Counted from the first letter of the stretch, positions 6,972 to 15,024 are shown. The stretch is DNA of 32,371 nt from Bifidobacterium breve (GCA_945861955.1 CAMAWJ010000005.1:1-32371); one strand, 5' to 3'. Notes: generated by a model from the sequence alone, not told the origin. Numbers and translations are program-made.

Positions 6972-7328
6972 ATGGATGTGTATGAGCTCTACGTCGAAGG
7001 CCGGTCGCATTTGTCGGCTGGGGAGTACCTGGCCGCGATTCCACCACTCGAGCAGGCGCGTGATCTCTCGCCGGAATCGGGGTCGATTCGCGAGGCGCTC
7101 GCCATCGCCTATCTGCGGGCTCGCCGCTATCGCGATGCGCTGCCAGAGGCCGAGGCGGCTGTCGAATGCTCGCCCAATGATCATTACGCTTATTTCTTGC
7201 ACGGGCGCGCCTTGCAGGGACTCGGCGATTTGACTGCGGCGCGGGGGCAGTTTAGATTGGCGACGTGGCTCCGCCCGGGGGATCAGACCTATCGGGCCGC
7301 GCTCGATTCGGTCGATTCGCCCGCCTGA
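6972..7328 (+). CDS. small tetratricopeptide-repeat protein
   Basis: 118 aa, nearly all TPR-like helix pairs: YVEGRSHLSAGEYLAAIPPLEQARDLSPES, then REALAIAYLRARRYRDALPEAEAAVECSPND, then AYFLHGRALQGLGDLTAARGQFRLATWLRPGD. The Gly/Ala/Tyr/Ala/Pro spacing of about three repeats is clear. It is expected to be a cytoplasmic protein-interaction scaffold with no catalytic residues. Partner unknown. It has its own leaderless promoter and precedes, but is not overlapped with, the TetR gene. Confidence 0.85.
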   Translation: MDVYELYVEGRSHLSAGEYLAAIPPLEQARDLSPESGSIREALAIAYLRARRYRDALPEAEAAVECSPNDHYAYFLHGRALQGLGDLTAARGQFRLATWLRPGDQTYRAALDSVDSPA

Positions 7329-7337
7329 CGCATGCGG

Positions 7338-7343
7338 TAGTAT
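7338..7343 (+). promoter_or_regulatory. -10 box (GGTAGTAT) of the TetR-Rieske operon, leaderless
   Basis: TAGTAT, 7 nt (TCCGACC), ATG 7351. It should drive the whole operon to 14875, since no other promoter is evident before the terminator. Confidence 0.6.
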
Positions 7344-7350
7344 TCCGACC

Positions 7351-7977
7351 ATGACTGATCAGTTAGTCAGCGCCGCAGATCACTTGGTCGACACGGATCG
7401 TCCGTCGCAAATTCTCGACTGTGCCTGTGTCGTGATCGCACGCGATGGTGCCGAGGGCCTGCGGATGGCTGCTGTGGCACGCGAGGCTAATGTCTCCAAC
7501 GCCCTGCTCCATTACTACTTCGCCACCCGCGAAGAGCTGATCCGCCAGGCCTTCGAATACCATGATCGACGCGAGACACGAAAGGGCAACGAGCGAATCG
7601 AGCAGATTGCCGACCCGATCGAGCGCATCCGCGATGTCTTGGCCCACGAGTTGGCCGAAGATGCGGCAGTGCGCGAAGGCTGGATTTTGTGGAGCGAAAT
7701 GCTGCGGCTCGCGATGTTCAACGAGGCCCTTCGTGCGTCGGTTGCGGATCGATCGGCGCGTTGGGTTGGGGGTGTGGCAACGATGATTCGCCTCGTCCAA
7801 GCCGACGGTTCTGTTTCGTCCGACATCGATGCCGATGCTGCTGCGTTGCGTCTAACCGCGCTTGTCGATGGCTTGGGCGGTCACATCATCGTCCAGTCGC
7901 GCACACGGGCGGAGGCGCTGGCAGCGCTCGAGTCAGCCCTCTTCTCCGAACTCGGTCTGTCCGAGGTGACTGCATGA
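7351..7977 (+). CDS. TetR-family regulator, BetI-like
   Basis: 208-aa repressor. The N-terminal helix-turn-helix region is AAVAREANVSNALLHYYFATREELI (about 39-63), close in style to the BetI group (HYF after the recognition helix). The ligand domain contains WILWSEMLRLAM and a C-terminal LTALVDGLGGHIIV helix typical of the BetI/TetR_C_6 class. It is the first gene of the catabolic operon, sharing an ATGA overlap with the Rieske gene, so it probably autoregulates and controls the pathway. A palindrome covers its own start codon and would be a natural operator for a leaderless transcript. Ligand unknown; BetI-like regulators often sense choline/betaine-type compounds, but that is only suggestive. 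Confidence 0.88.
   Translation: MTDQLVSAADHLVDTDRPSQILDCACVVIARDGAEGLRMAAVAREANVSNALLHYYFATREELIRQAFEYHDRRETRKGNERIEQIADPIERIRDVLAHELAEDAAVREGWILWSEMLRLAMFNEALRASVADRSARWVGGVATMIRLVQADGSVSSDIDADAAALRLTALVDGLGGHIIVQSRTRAEALAALESALFSELGLSEVTA
7352..7369 (+). promoter_or_regulatory. candidate TetR operator over the start codon
   Basis: Outer arms TGACT (7352-7356) and AGTCA (7365-7369) enclose the perfect 10-bp palindrome ACTGATCAGT (7354-7363). It lies at +1 to about +19 of the predicted leaderless transcript. Binding there would block transcription, but this is inference from symmetry alone. Confidence 0.35.
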
Positions 7978-9221
7978 GCACCACTCGTCGTCGCGCCAAA
8001 CCGACCCGTGCAGGCGGAGCGACGCTCACGCTCAACGCTAAGGCCTACGCTGATCCAGAGACTTTTGAGCGCGAGCGGCGCGAAATCTTCGCCCGCGCCT
8101 GGATCATTGCGGGACATGTCGCTGAGGTCCGCGAGCCGGGCGATTTTACGACGACCAACATCGCCGGTGAGCCCGTCGTGGTGGTGCGCGACGCCGACGG
8201 GACGCTCCGTGCCTTTTCGAATGTCTGTCGTCATCGCGCAGCCCAGCTGGCAACGGGAACGGGATCGTGTGGCAAAGTCTTGCGCTGCCCGTATCACGGC
8301 TGGACGTATCGTCTCGATGGCACGCTCGCAGCGATGCCCGAGGGGCGTGGATTCGGTGAGGACTTCGACCGCGACGCTGTGCGCCTCCCTGAGTTTAAGG
8401 TCGATACGCTCGCTGGACTCATCTTCGTTTCGATGGATCCCGAAATCGTCCCAGTACGCGAATGGTTCGGTGACATCGTCGAACGGCTCGAGTCGCTCAA
8501 CATCGACCAGCTCGTCCCCGTCACGCAGCGTGATTGGAAGCCGCGCGAGATTCTGCGGGGTATCCCTGATGTGCTCCGCTCGCGCAGCACTGACGACGCA
8601 AAGGCGTTGATTCCCGCCGCCGAACACGGGCGTTGGTATGCCGAGTACGACCACAATTGGAAGACGCTGTCAGACAACTACCTCGAGGGCTATCACGTGC
8701 CGATTGGCCACCCAGGACTCTTGCGGATGCTGGATTATCCGAAGTACAAGCCGACCCTGTATGAGCGCGCCGTCTGGATCGATGGCCCGTTGCGAGACAA
8801 CCCCTCGCGCGTCACGATGGAGCGGCTCTACCAGCGTCTGCACCGGCCGATGCCGGAGTTCCCTTCCGAGTTGCGCAATCAGTGGACGTACGTTCACCTC
8901 TGGCCTGGGCAGTTCATTGACATCTACCCGGAGAGCATCGACGTCTGGCAGATGCAGCCGCTGGGACCGCTGCGAACGCGCACCTGCATGATCGTCTTTC
9001 GCTCGCCGAACGAGACCTTCCAGGACCGCTTCGTGCGCACAATCAACCAGCGCTTCAACAGCGAGGTGATGGACGAAGACGTCACACTCTGCGACGGTGT
9101 TCAGCAAGGCCTCGGCTCCCTCACGTACACGCGCGGTGTGCTCAACGACAACGAAGCCGCGGTTGGCCATTTCCACGATCTGTTGCGCAACGCGGTGCCA
9201 GGGATCGATGACGCACCGTAG
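7974..9221 (+). CDS. Rieske non-heme iron oxygenase, alpha subunit, quaternary-amine-oxygenase-like
   Basis: 415-aa ring-hydroxylating-type oxygenase. The Rieske [2Fe-2S] site is CRHR (C85, H87) and CPYHGW (C105, H108). The mononuclear iron site is DNYLEGYHVPIGH (H241, H246), with a later Asp in the DEDVTLCDGVQQGL segment as probable third ligand. The residue three before the first iron His is Glu (E238), where naphthalene-dioxygenase types have the bridging Asp. A Glu here is the known trait of CntA-like carnitine oxygenases and relatives acting on quaternary ammonium acids. The start ATG 7974 overlaps the TetR stop (ATGA). No ferredoxin or reductase gene lies in the operon, so electrons must come from proteins encoded elsewhere. 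Substrate is inferred, not shown. Confidence 0.9.
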   Translation: MSTTRRRAKPTRAGGATLTLNAKAYADPETFERERREIFARAWIIAGHVAEVREPGDFTTTNIAGEPVVVVRDADGTLRAFSNVCRHRAAQLATGTGSCGKVLRCPYHGWTYRLDGTLAAMPEGRGFGEDFDRDAVRLPEFKVDTLAGLIFVSMDPEIVPVREWFGDIVERLESLNIDQLVPVTQRDWKPREILRGIPDVLRSRSTDDAKALIPAAEHGRWYAEYDHNWKTLSDNYLEGYHVPIGHPGLLRMLDYPKYKPTLYERAVWIDGPLRDNPSRVTMERLYQRLHRPMPEFPSELRNQWTYVHLWPGQFIDIYPESIDVWQMQPLGPLRTRTCMIVFRSPNETFQDRFVRTINQRFNSEVMDEDVTLCDGVQQGLGSLTYTRGVLNDNEAAVGHFHDLLRNAVPGIDDAP

Positions 9222-9567
9222 CTTTGGGCGTCACGACTGGCTCGGCCTGACACCCGAGGTTGAGCGATTCGGGCCGCTCCTCGTCGACCGGATCACCGCA
9301 GCACTGGGCGAGTCGCACGATGCGCTTGGTGAGGCACGCGTCGAGGCGCTAATTCGTAATGGCGATGCAGCAGCGTGGCTCACCTACCTCGGCGCCCTGA
9401 CCGCGCTCGTCGATCGCGGCTCGCAGTCGGGTGTTGCGATAGCAGAGATCGAGATCCTGGCCGAGATTCTGCGGGATCAGTATCGACTCGCACCTGGTGT
9501 GCTCGTACTCTCGGAGACCGACGTGGCACGCTCTGATCACCTCGAGGCACTTTTGGAGACACGATGA
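9208..9567 (+). CDS. unknown 119-aa protein of the Rieske operon
   Basis: ATG 9208 lies 14 nt inside the end of the Rieske gene and the stop overlaps the next gene by ATGA, so it is firmly embedded in the operon. The protein looks all-helical: LLVDRITAALGESHDALGEARVEALIRNG, AAWLTYLGALTALVDRG, AIAEIEILAEILRDQYR. It has no Cys clusters, no signal peptide and no family I recognise. A role as a small accessory or assembly subunit of the oxygenase or of the following CoA enzyme is possible but purely contextual. Confidence 0.75.
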   Translation: MTHRSFGRHDWLGLTPEVERFGPLLVDRITAALGESHDALGEARVEALIRNGDAAAWLTYLGALTALVDRGSQSGVAIAEIEILAEILRDQYRLAPGVLVLSETDVARSDHLEALLETR

Positions 9568-11597
9568 CCGACGCCCTGCGGACCGATTTTGCTTCGTTGC
9601 TCGATATTCGGCGTGCTGTGGTCGTTGGTGCATCGGAGCGTGGTCCTGGCCACACGTTGCTACAGAATCTCAGTACCTACGGAGGCGAAGTGATCGGCGT
9701 GCATCCGACCCGTGAGCAGGCTGCCGGTCATCGCTGCGTGCCGAACATCAAAGACGTGCTCTTCAAGCCGGATGTGGTCGCGATCGCGCTTGGGGCACGC
9801 ACGATCGTGCCGGCACTGGACGAGGCGATCGCTGCGGGGCATCGTGTGTTCGCAATCCCTGGGCTCGGCGCCGAAGCCGTGGGTGAGGAGGGCGACAGCG
9901 CCCGCGCAGCGGTGCGGGAGCGCCTGAATGCTGCGGATGCAGTCTGCGTCGGGATTAACTGCATGGGCATTGCAGTCCCCGAACGCCCGTCGCCGTACAT
10001 GGGTACCGTTGGCCCGGGTTTTCGGGATGGTGGCGTTGCGGCGATTGTCGGCTCTGGCTCGATTGCCGAGGCCCTGCTCGCCCTCGGGCCGCGCGTCGGC
10101 TTCCGCAACGTCGTCTCGATTGGCGCGGAGACGAGTCGTGACGCGGCCGACTGGCTCGCCTTTCATGTCGAGGACGAGCGCACGCGAGCAATCGGGCTGT
10201 TCCTTGAAGCCGTGCGACGTCCAGTGGCGTTCCGCGCTGCGCTGGAGCGCGCAGCTGACGCCGGCAAGCCCGTCGTGGTCCTCAAGGTTGGCCGTTCCGA
10301 GGTCGCTGCCCGCAACGCCATGGCACACACCGGCGCCATTGTCGGCTCAGACCAGTCGTTCGATGCGCTGTGTCGTTCCTACGGTGCGATTCGCGTTGAT
10401 GACTACTGCGACTGGATCGAGCAGCTCGAGGTGCTCGGCACGCCGCGACGTCCGCGCGGTCTGCGTACGGTCCTCCTGACCAATTCGGGTGGTGAGGCCG
10501 AACTCGTGGCCGATGTCTCGGATGCTGCTGGTATGCCACTGATGACACTCCCTGCGGATCTGGCGGCCGAGATCGACGCGGCCTGGCCCTTCCATGGAGT
10601 GCACAATCCGATTGACTATTGGGCGTTCGGCGAGCCCGAGGAGATCGTGCCGGACCTCGTGCGCCGTTGCGCGCAGCATCCGGAGGTCGACAACGTTGTC
10701 ATCAACATCGACCAGTCGTGGCGGTTTACGAACGGTGAGCGCGAGAACGCGGAGGACGCGTGTACGACGATGGCCGATGTTGCCCTCGCCACCGGTACGT
10801 TTTGTGCCGTGCTGTCCACGGCAGTCTCTGATCCGTCCGATGACGCGGTGCTGAATGCGGTACGCGGTGGCGTCCCGGTGCTGATCGGTGCTGGTATGGG
10901 CATGCGTGCGATCGCGCGAGCGGCCCAGTGGCGTCCAACCAAGCCGGAGGCGCCCGCGCCGTGGGACAAGCCTGTGTGCCCCGAACTCGAGCGAGAGGCA
11001 GGGCATCTTGCCGAAGCCGATGCCAAGATCGTCCTGGGTCGCTACGGCGTCCGTGCGCCGCGCGAGCTTCGCGCCGCGAACCCGGCAGAGGCTCGCGCAG
11101 CGGCAGAGGAGATCAACGCCACAGTCGTCGTCAAGGTGGACGGCCCGGCGCACAAAGAGAAGTACGGCGGCGTGATCCTTGGCTGTACCGATCCGGATCG
11201 TGCTGCTGCCGCGGCCGAGCAGATCGCAGCGCCGGTTTTGGTCTGCGAAGAGATTCGTGGCGGTACTGAGGTGCTGTGTGGCCTCGTGCGCGACCCGCTC
11301 TACGGTCCCGTGGTCGTCGTTGGCGTGGGTGGCTCGTGGGCCGAGGCCTTCGGTGACACCGCGCGTGCCGCACTCGGCCCGATCTCGCAGGCCGATGCCG
11401 AGCGCCTCGTACGCTCTGTCAAGCCCCTCGAACAGCGGCTGGTGGAGTCCGAGGTGACGATCGTGGCGGAGACATTGGTTGCGCTGGGTTGCGTGGCGCA
11501 CGACTTTCCGCGCGTATCCGAGATTGATGTCAACCCGCTCGTGATTCGCGACGGCACCGGTGTGGCCCTCGACGGGCTGATCGTCCTGAGCGACTAA
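9564..11597 (+). CDS. NDP-forming acyl-CoA synthetase family protein (ACD alpha-beta fusion), copy 1
   Basis: 677 aa with the order CoA-binding Rossmann domain (from RRAVVVGASERGPG), succinyl-CoA-ligase-like domains, and C-terminal ATP-grasp domain (VVVKVDGPAHKEKYGGVILG ... EIDVNPLVI). The family joins or splits acyl-CoA using ADP/ATP through a phosphohistidine. The expected phospho-His is H255 in MAHTGAIVGSDQSF. The second-domain motif, normally SQSG, reads IVGSGSIAEA here and GPNCxG reads GINCMG, so this copy diverges from the standard acetate enzymes and may take an unusual acid. DddX-type DMSP lyases also belong to this superfamily, so a lyase function cannot be excluded. Coupled by ATGA to the 119-aa gene. 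Confidence 0.88.
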   Translation: MTDALRTDFASLLDIRRAVVVGASERGPGHTLLQNLSTYGGEVIGVHPTREQAAGHRCVPNIKDVLFKPDVVAIALGARTIVPALDEAIAAGHRVFAIPGLGAEAVGEEGDSARAAVRERLNAADAVCVGINCMGIAVPERPSPYMGTVGPGFRDGGVAAIVGSGSIAEALLALGPRVGFRNVVSIGAETSRDAADWLAFHVEDERTRAIGLFLEAVRRPVAFRAALERAADAGKPVVVLKVGRSEVAARNAMAHTGAIVGSDQSFDALCRSYGAIRVDDYCDWIEQLEVLGTPRRPRGLRTVLLTNSGGEAELVADVSDAAGMPLMTLPADLAAEIDAAWPFHGVHNPIDYWAFGEPEEIVPDLVRRCAQHPEVDNVVINIDQSWRFTNGERENAEDACTTMADVALATGTFCAVLSTAVSDPSDDAVLNAVRGGVPVLIGAGMGMRAIARAAQWRPTKPEAPAPWDKPVCPELEREAGHLAEADAKIVLGRYGVRAPRELRAANPAEARAAAEEINATVVVKVDGPAHKEKYGGVILGCTDPDRAAAAAEQIAAPVLVCEEIRGGTEVLCGLVRDPLYGPVVVVGVGGSWAEAFGDTARAALGPISQADAERLVRSVKPLEQRLVESEVTIVAETLVALGCVAHDFPRVSEIDVNPLVIRDGTGVALDGLIVLSD

Positions 11598-11615
11598 CGG
11601 ACCAATGGATTAGCC

Positions 11616-12809
11616 ATGGATTTCTCCCTGACCCCTGAGCAGCACGACCTTCGGCTGCGCGCACGTGCATTTGCAGATGCGCTTTTGCCGTATGAGGTTG
11701 CGGCAGAGGAGAGCGGCGGCAAGGTTGCGCCCGAGGTCAAGGCCGAGGTTCGCCGTCTCGCGCAGGAGGCCCGTCTGATTGGCGGCAACCATGCCGTCGA
11801 ACATGGCGGCCAGGGCTGGAAGATGATGGAGCACGTGATCGTGCACGAAGAGCTCGGGCGCATCACCAATGGGCTCTGGTGGCTGATGGGTGGGGGCTAC
11901 AACGTGCTGGCGCTTGGCACCCCCGAGCAGATTGAGTCGTATCTCTTGCCAACGCTGACGGGCGAGCGCGCCGATGCCTATGCCGTCACCGAGCGCAATG
12001 CGGGCTCGGATGCATCGGGCATTGAGGCGACAGCCGAGCGCGTGCCAGGTGGCTTTCACATCACGGGCGAGAAGTGGTTCGTCACGAGCGGTGATCATGC
12101 CGACTACCTGATCGTGATGGCGAACGTCATCGACGGCTCGAAGCGTCTACCCACACTGTTTCTCGTCGATCTTCCACTCGCCGGCGTCGAGATCATCGAC
12201 GACCCCACCTTTACGCACGTCTTCCCCGATGGACACCCGACGTACCAGTTTGACTGTGTGGTGCCAGAGTCCGCCGTGCTCGGAGGCCCTGATCAGATTG
12301 GGCAAGGCGACGCGGGGCAGCACGCCTGGTTCGTTGAGGAGCGCATCCACATTGCTGCACGTTGCGTGGGAGCGATGCAGCGTCTGCTCGATGAGGCCGT
12401 GGGCTGGGCCACCACACGCGAGCAGTTTGGACAGCCGATCATGGACTTTCAGGGGGTCAGTTTTCCGCTGGCCGATTCGGCAGCAGATTGCGTTGCGGCT
12501 CGCCTCTTGACCTACCAATGTGCGCAGATGTTTGATGACGGCGCAGCGCCGAAATTGGTTCATGCGAGGGCGGCGATGGCGAAGTTGTTCGCTTCCGAGC
12601 GCGCGTACGTCTGCGCTGATCGGGCGGTGCAGGTCTGGGGTGGGCGTGGCTACATGCGACGTAACGCCGCCGAGCGATTTTTACGAGAACTGCGTGTCGA
12701 CCGCATCTGGGAAGGAACCACAGAGATCCAGCGCCTGATTGTCGCCAATGCGCTCGTCAAGCGCGGCGTGGGTGCCACACTGGCTGTCGATACACGGGAA
12801 ACGGTGTGA
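11616..12809 (+). CDS. acyl-CoA dehydrogenase
   Basis: 397-aa FAD enzyme that oxidises an acyl-CoA at C2-C3 and passes electrons to ETF. Family markers are AVTERNAGSDASGIEATAER (FAD/substrate loop), ITGEKWFVTSG, TREQFGQPIMDFQ, and WGGRGYMRRN with WEGTTEIQRLIV at the C-terminus. The catalytic base at the MCAD Glu-376 position is present (E366 in WEGT). It starts 18 nt after the synthetase and ends in a GTGA overlap with the second synthetase. Placed between two CoA-ligase homologues and behind a Rieske oxygenase, it probably handles the CoA ester of the operon substrate. No etfAB is present in the window. Confidence 0.93.
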   Translation: MDFSLTPEQHDLRLRARAFADALLPYEVAAEESGGKVAPEVKAEVRRLAQEARLIGGNHAVEHGGQGWKMMEHVIVHEELGRITNGLWWLMGGGYNVLALGTPEQIESYLLPTLTGERADAYAVTERNAGSDASGIEATAERVPGGFHITGEKWFVTSGDHADYLIVMANVIDGSKRLPTLFLVDLPLAGVEIIDDPTFTHVFPDGHPTYQFDCVVPESAVLGGPDQIGQGDAGQHAWFVEERIHIAARCVGAMQRLLDEAVGWATTREQFGQPIMDFQGVSFPLADSAADCVAARLLTYQCAQMFDDGAAPKLVHARAAMAKLFASERAYVCADRAVQVWGGRGYMRRNAAERFLRELRVDRIWEGTTEIQRLIVANALVKRGVGATLAVDTRETV

Positions 12810-14875
12810 CCGAACGACGAGATCTGACCAGGCTGTTCGAGCCGAAGAGCGTCCTGCTGGTCGGGGCCACGGCGGACACGTTGAAATGGGGAGGCTGGGT
12901 CTCGCGCTCGTTTGGCAAGACGAAGCATCTCCGCACGACGCACTTCGTCAGCCTGCGCGGTGGAGAGCTCTATGGGCTCCCGGTCCACACGAGCATCGCG
13001 GCTGTCCCCGGTCCGGTCGATTTGGCCGTGATCGTCGTCCCTGCGCCCGGTGTGCCGCAGGCGGTCACCGAATCGCTCGCACTCGGAGCCAAGGCGCTCG
13101 TGATCATCACCTCGGGGTTTGGTGAGGCCAGCGCTGAGGGTGAGCTCGTCCAGCAGGCGCTGGCCGAGGAGGTCCGTGTTGCGGGTGCCGTGATGCTCGG
13201 ACCCAACTGCCTTGGGCTGTTCGACGATCATGGTCAGCTGAACGTCTACGGAGGCACGTTTCCGTCTGGCGACCTTGGGTTTGCCACCCAAAGCGGCAAC
13301 CTAGCGCTCGAAGTCGCGTTGCTGCTCGAGCGCAGTGGGCTCGGGATGACGCGCTTTGCGAGTGTCGGCAACCAGGCGGATTTGACGCTCGCTGACGTGA
13401 TTCGCGACTTTGCGCATCACGATGCGACGAAGGTCATTGGCGCCTACATCGAGGCTCCGCGGGACGGCAGGGCCTTCGCCGACGCCGTGCGCGAGGCTGC
13501 TGCCGTCAAGCCCGTCGTGCTGTTCGCGGGTGGGCGCACCGCTGCGGGCGCTCACGCCGCGGCATCGCACACCGGTAACCTCGCCGCTGAGTCGCGGGTG
13601 TTGCGGGCAATCTGTCGCGACGCTGGGGCCGTGGTCGTCGATTCTCCGGGCCAGTTTGTCGATGCTGTGACGACGCTACGGACGGGCAAACCGCTTGGGC
13701 GTAGGCGCATTGGCATCGTCGCTGATGGTGGTGGCCATGGCGTCGTCGCGAGCGACACGGTGATCGAAGCCGGGCTCGAGATGGCCGTTTTCTCCGAGGC
13801 CACACGAGAGGCGATGCGGCCACTCTTGCGACACAACGAACCGGACAATCCCGTCGATCTTGCGGGCGTTGATGCTTCGCTGATGTGGAATTTTCATGGC
13901 CTCGTCGACGTGTTGTTGAAATCGCCCGAGGTCGATGCGGTTTTGATGAGTGGCTACTTCGGTGGTTACGGTGCGTATGAACCCAAGGCAGGCGAAATCG
14001 AGCTCGAGGTGGCGGAGGCGATTGCCCGCAGCAGCGACGAACATGGCAAGCCCGTGGTGATCCAGTCGATGGAGGAGGCCTCCGGCAACGCCACGATCCA
14101 ACGGCTGCGCGAAGTGGACGTCCCCGTCTTCTCTCGCATCGAGAACGCCGTTGCGGCGTTGACGTGGCTCGAGCGTCCCCCGATCGTGCATGTCTCGACC
14201 GCAAATCCTGTTCCCGCGGTCGAATTGAGTGCAGTTCCGGCCTACCCGGAGGCCCGGGAGGTGCTGGCAGGGCTCGGTATTCCATTTCCCGCCGGACTGC
14301 TTGCTCACACCGCCGATGAGGCTGCGGCGGCGCTCGCCGTCGTGGGCGCACCTGCGGCGATGAAGGCGGTCGCTGCCGAATTGCTGCACAAGACGGATGC
14401 CGGTGGCGTTGTGCTTGGTGTGGCTACACCAGAGATTGCTGCCGAGACCTTCACGGCGATGAAACACCGGGTTGAGCAGGCAGCAGGAGTCAGCCTCGAT
14501 GGCATCTGGGTCGAGCGCATGGCCGATCCGGGCGGCGTCGATCTGGTCGTCGGTGCGCGTCGTGATCCCGCCTTCGGTCCCGTCATTCTCGTGGGCGTAG
14601 GTGGCGTCTTTGTCGAGATCCTCGACGACGTTGTTTTGTCACCAGCCCCAACGGATCCCGCACATCTCGCCGCACTGATGAAAACCCTTCGGGCGTTTCC
14701 CATGCTGGCAGGCGCGCGCCGCCAGGAGCCGGTCGACTGCATGGCGGTAGCCAAGATTGCGGTGCGCTTAGGAGACCTGCTGGTACAGACGCCGTCGATT
14801 AGCGAGGTCGAGATCAATCCGCTGCGCGCAACAGCCGCGGGCGCAATCGCGCTCGATGCGCGAATCGTCTGCTGA
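12806..14875 (+). CDS. NDP-forming acyl-CoA synthetase family protein (ACD alpha-beta fusion), copy 2
   Basis: 689 aa, GTG start within the dehydrogenase stop (GTGA). Same domain order as copy 1 but closer to canonical: LLVGATADTLKWGG CoA-binding loop, GPNCLGLFDDHG, TQSGNLALEVALLLERSG, phospho-His H255 in AAASHTGNLA, then an ATP-grasp domain (AAMKAVAAELLHKTDAGGVVLGV ... EVEINPLRA). The two copies are clearly different in sequence, so they are not a recent tandem duplication and probably act on different acids, or one forms and the other recovers a CoA ester with ATP gain. It is the last gene of the operon; an intrinsic terminator follows 49 nt downstream. Confidence 0.9.
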   Translation: MTERRDLTRLFEPKSVLLVGATADTLKWGGWVSRSFGKTKHLRTTHFVSLRGGELYGLPVHTSIAAVPGPVDLAVIVVPAPGVPQAVTESLALGAKALVIITSGFGEASAEGELVQQALAEEVRVAGAVMLGPNCLGLFDDHGQLNVYGGTFPSGDLGFATQSGNLALEVALLLERSGLGMTRFASVGNQADLTLADVIRDFAHHDATKVIGAYIEAPRDGRAFADAVREAAAVKPVVLFAGGRTAAGAHAAASHTGNLAAESRVLRAICRDAGAVVVDSPGQFVDAVTTLRTGKPLGRRRIGIVADGGGHGVVASDTVIEAGLEMAVFSEATREAMRPLLRHNEPDNPVDLAGVDASLMWNFHGLVDVLLKSPEVDAVLMSGYFGGYGAYEPKAGEIELEVAEAIARSSDEHGKPVVIQSMEEASGNATIQRLREVDVPVFSRIENAVAALTWLERPPIVHVSTANPVPAVELSAVPAYPEAREVLAGLGIPFPAGLLAHTADEAAAALAVVGAPAAMKAVAAELLHKTDAGGVVLGVATPEIAAETFTAMKHRVEQAAGVSLDGIWVERMADPGGVDLVVGARRDPAFGPVILVGVGGVFVEILDDVVLSPAPTDPAHLAALMKTLRAFPMLAGARRQEPVDCMAVAKIAVRLGDLLVQTPSISEVEINPLRATAAGAIALDARIVC

Positions 14876-14924
14876 CCCTCAACCGATTCGGGGGCGCATG
14901 CGATAGCAAGGATGGGGGAACGCC

Positions 14925-14967
14925 AGGGCTCGTCCACCTCGGTGGGCGAGCCCTCGCGTGTTGTTTT
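14925..14967 (+). terminator. intrinsic terminator of the Rieske operon
   Basis: AGGGCTCGTCCACC (14925-14938) pairs with GGTGGGCGAGCCCT (14941-14954) with one G-T wobble and a 2-nt loop, followed after a short CGCGTG by TTGTTTT. It separates the Rieske operon from lutABC and is the clearest intrinsic terminator in the window. Confidence 0.8.
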
Positions 14968-15004
14968 GAACTGTTAGCTTGATTTGTCTCGGATGTATCT
15001 CGTG

Positions 15005-15024
15005 AATTGGTCTAGACACCGGTG
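15005..15024 (+). promoter_or_regulatory. candidate operator ahead of lutABC
   Basis: AATTGG (15005-15010) runs into the palindrome GTCTAGAC (15010-15017), giving GGTCTAGACACC, and then CACCGGTG (15017-15024). The AATTGG...ACC flavour is reminiscent of GntR-type LldR/LutR lactate operators (AATTGG-N-ACCAATT), but the right arm is degenerate and no GntR gene is nearby. The 172-bp gap otherwise holds the terminator; no convincing -35/-10 pair was found. Confidence 0.25.

Noticed and set aside
10347-11501. 384-aa antisense open frame in the first CoA synthetase gene
   Set aside because: No recognisable domains, and the sense frame has an intact CoA-binding and ATP-grasp architecture.
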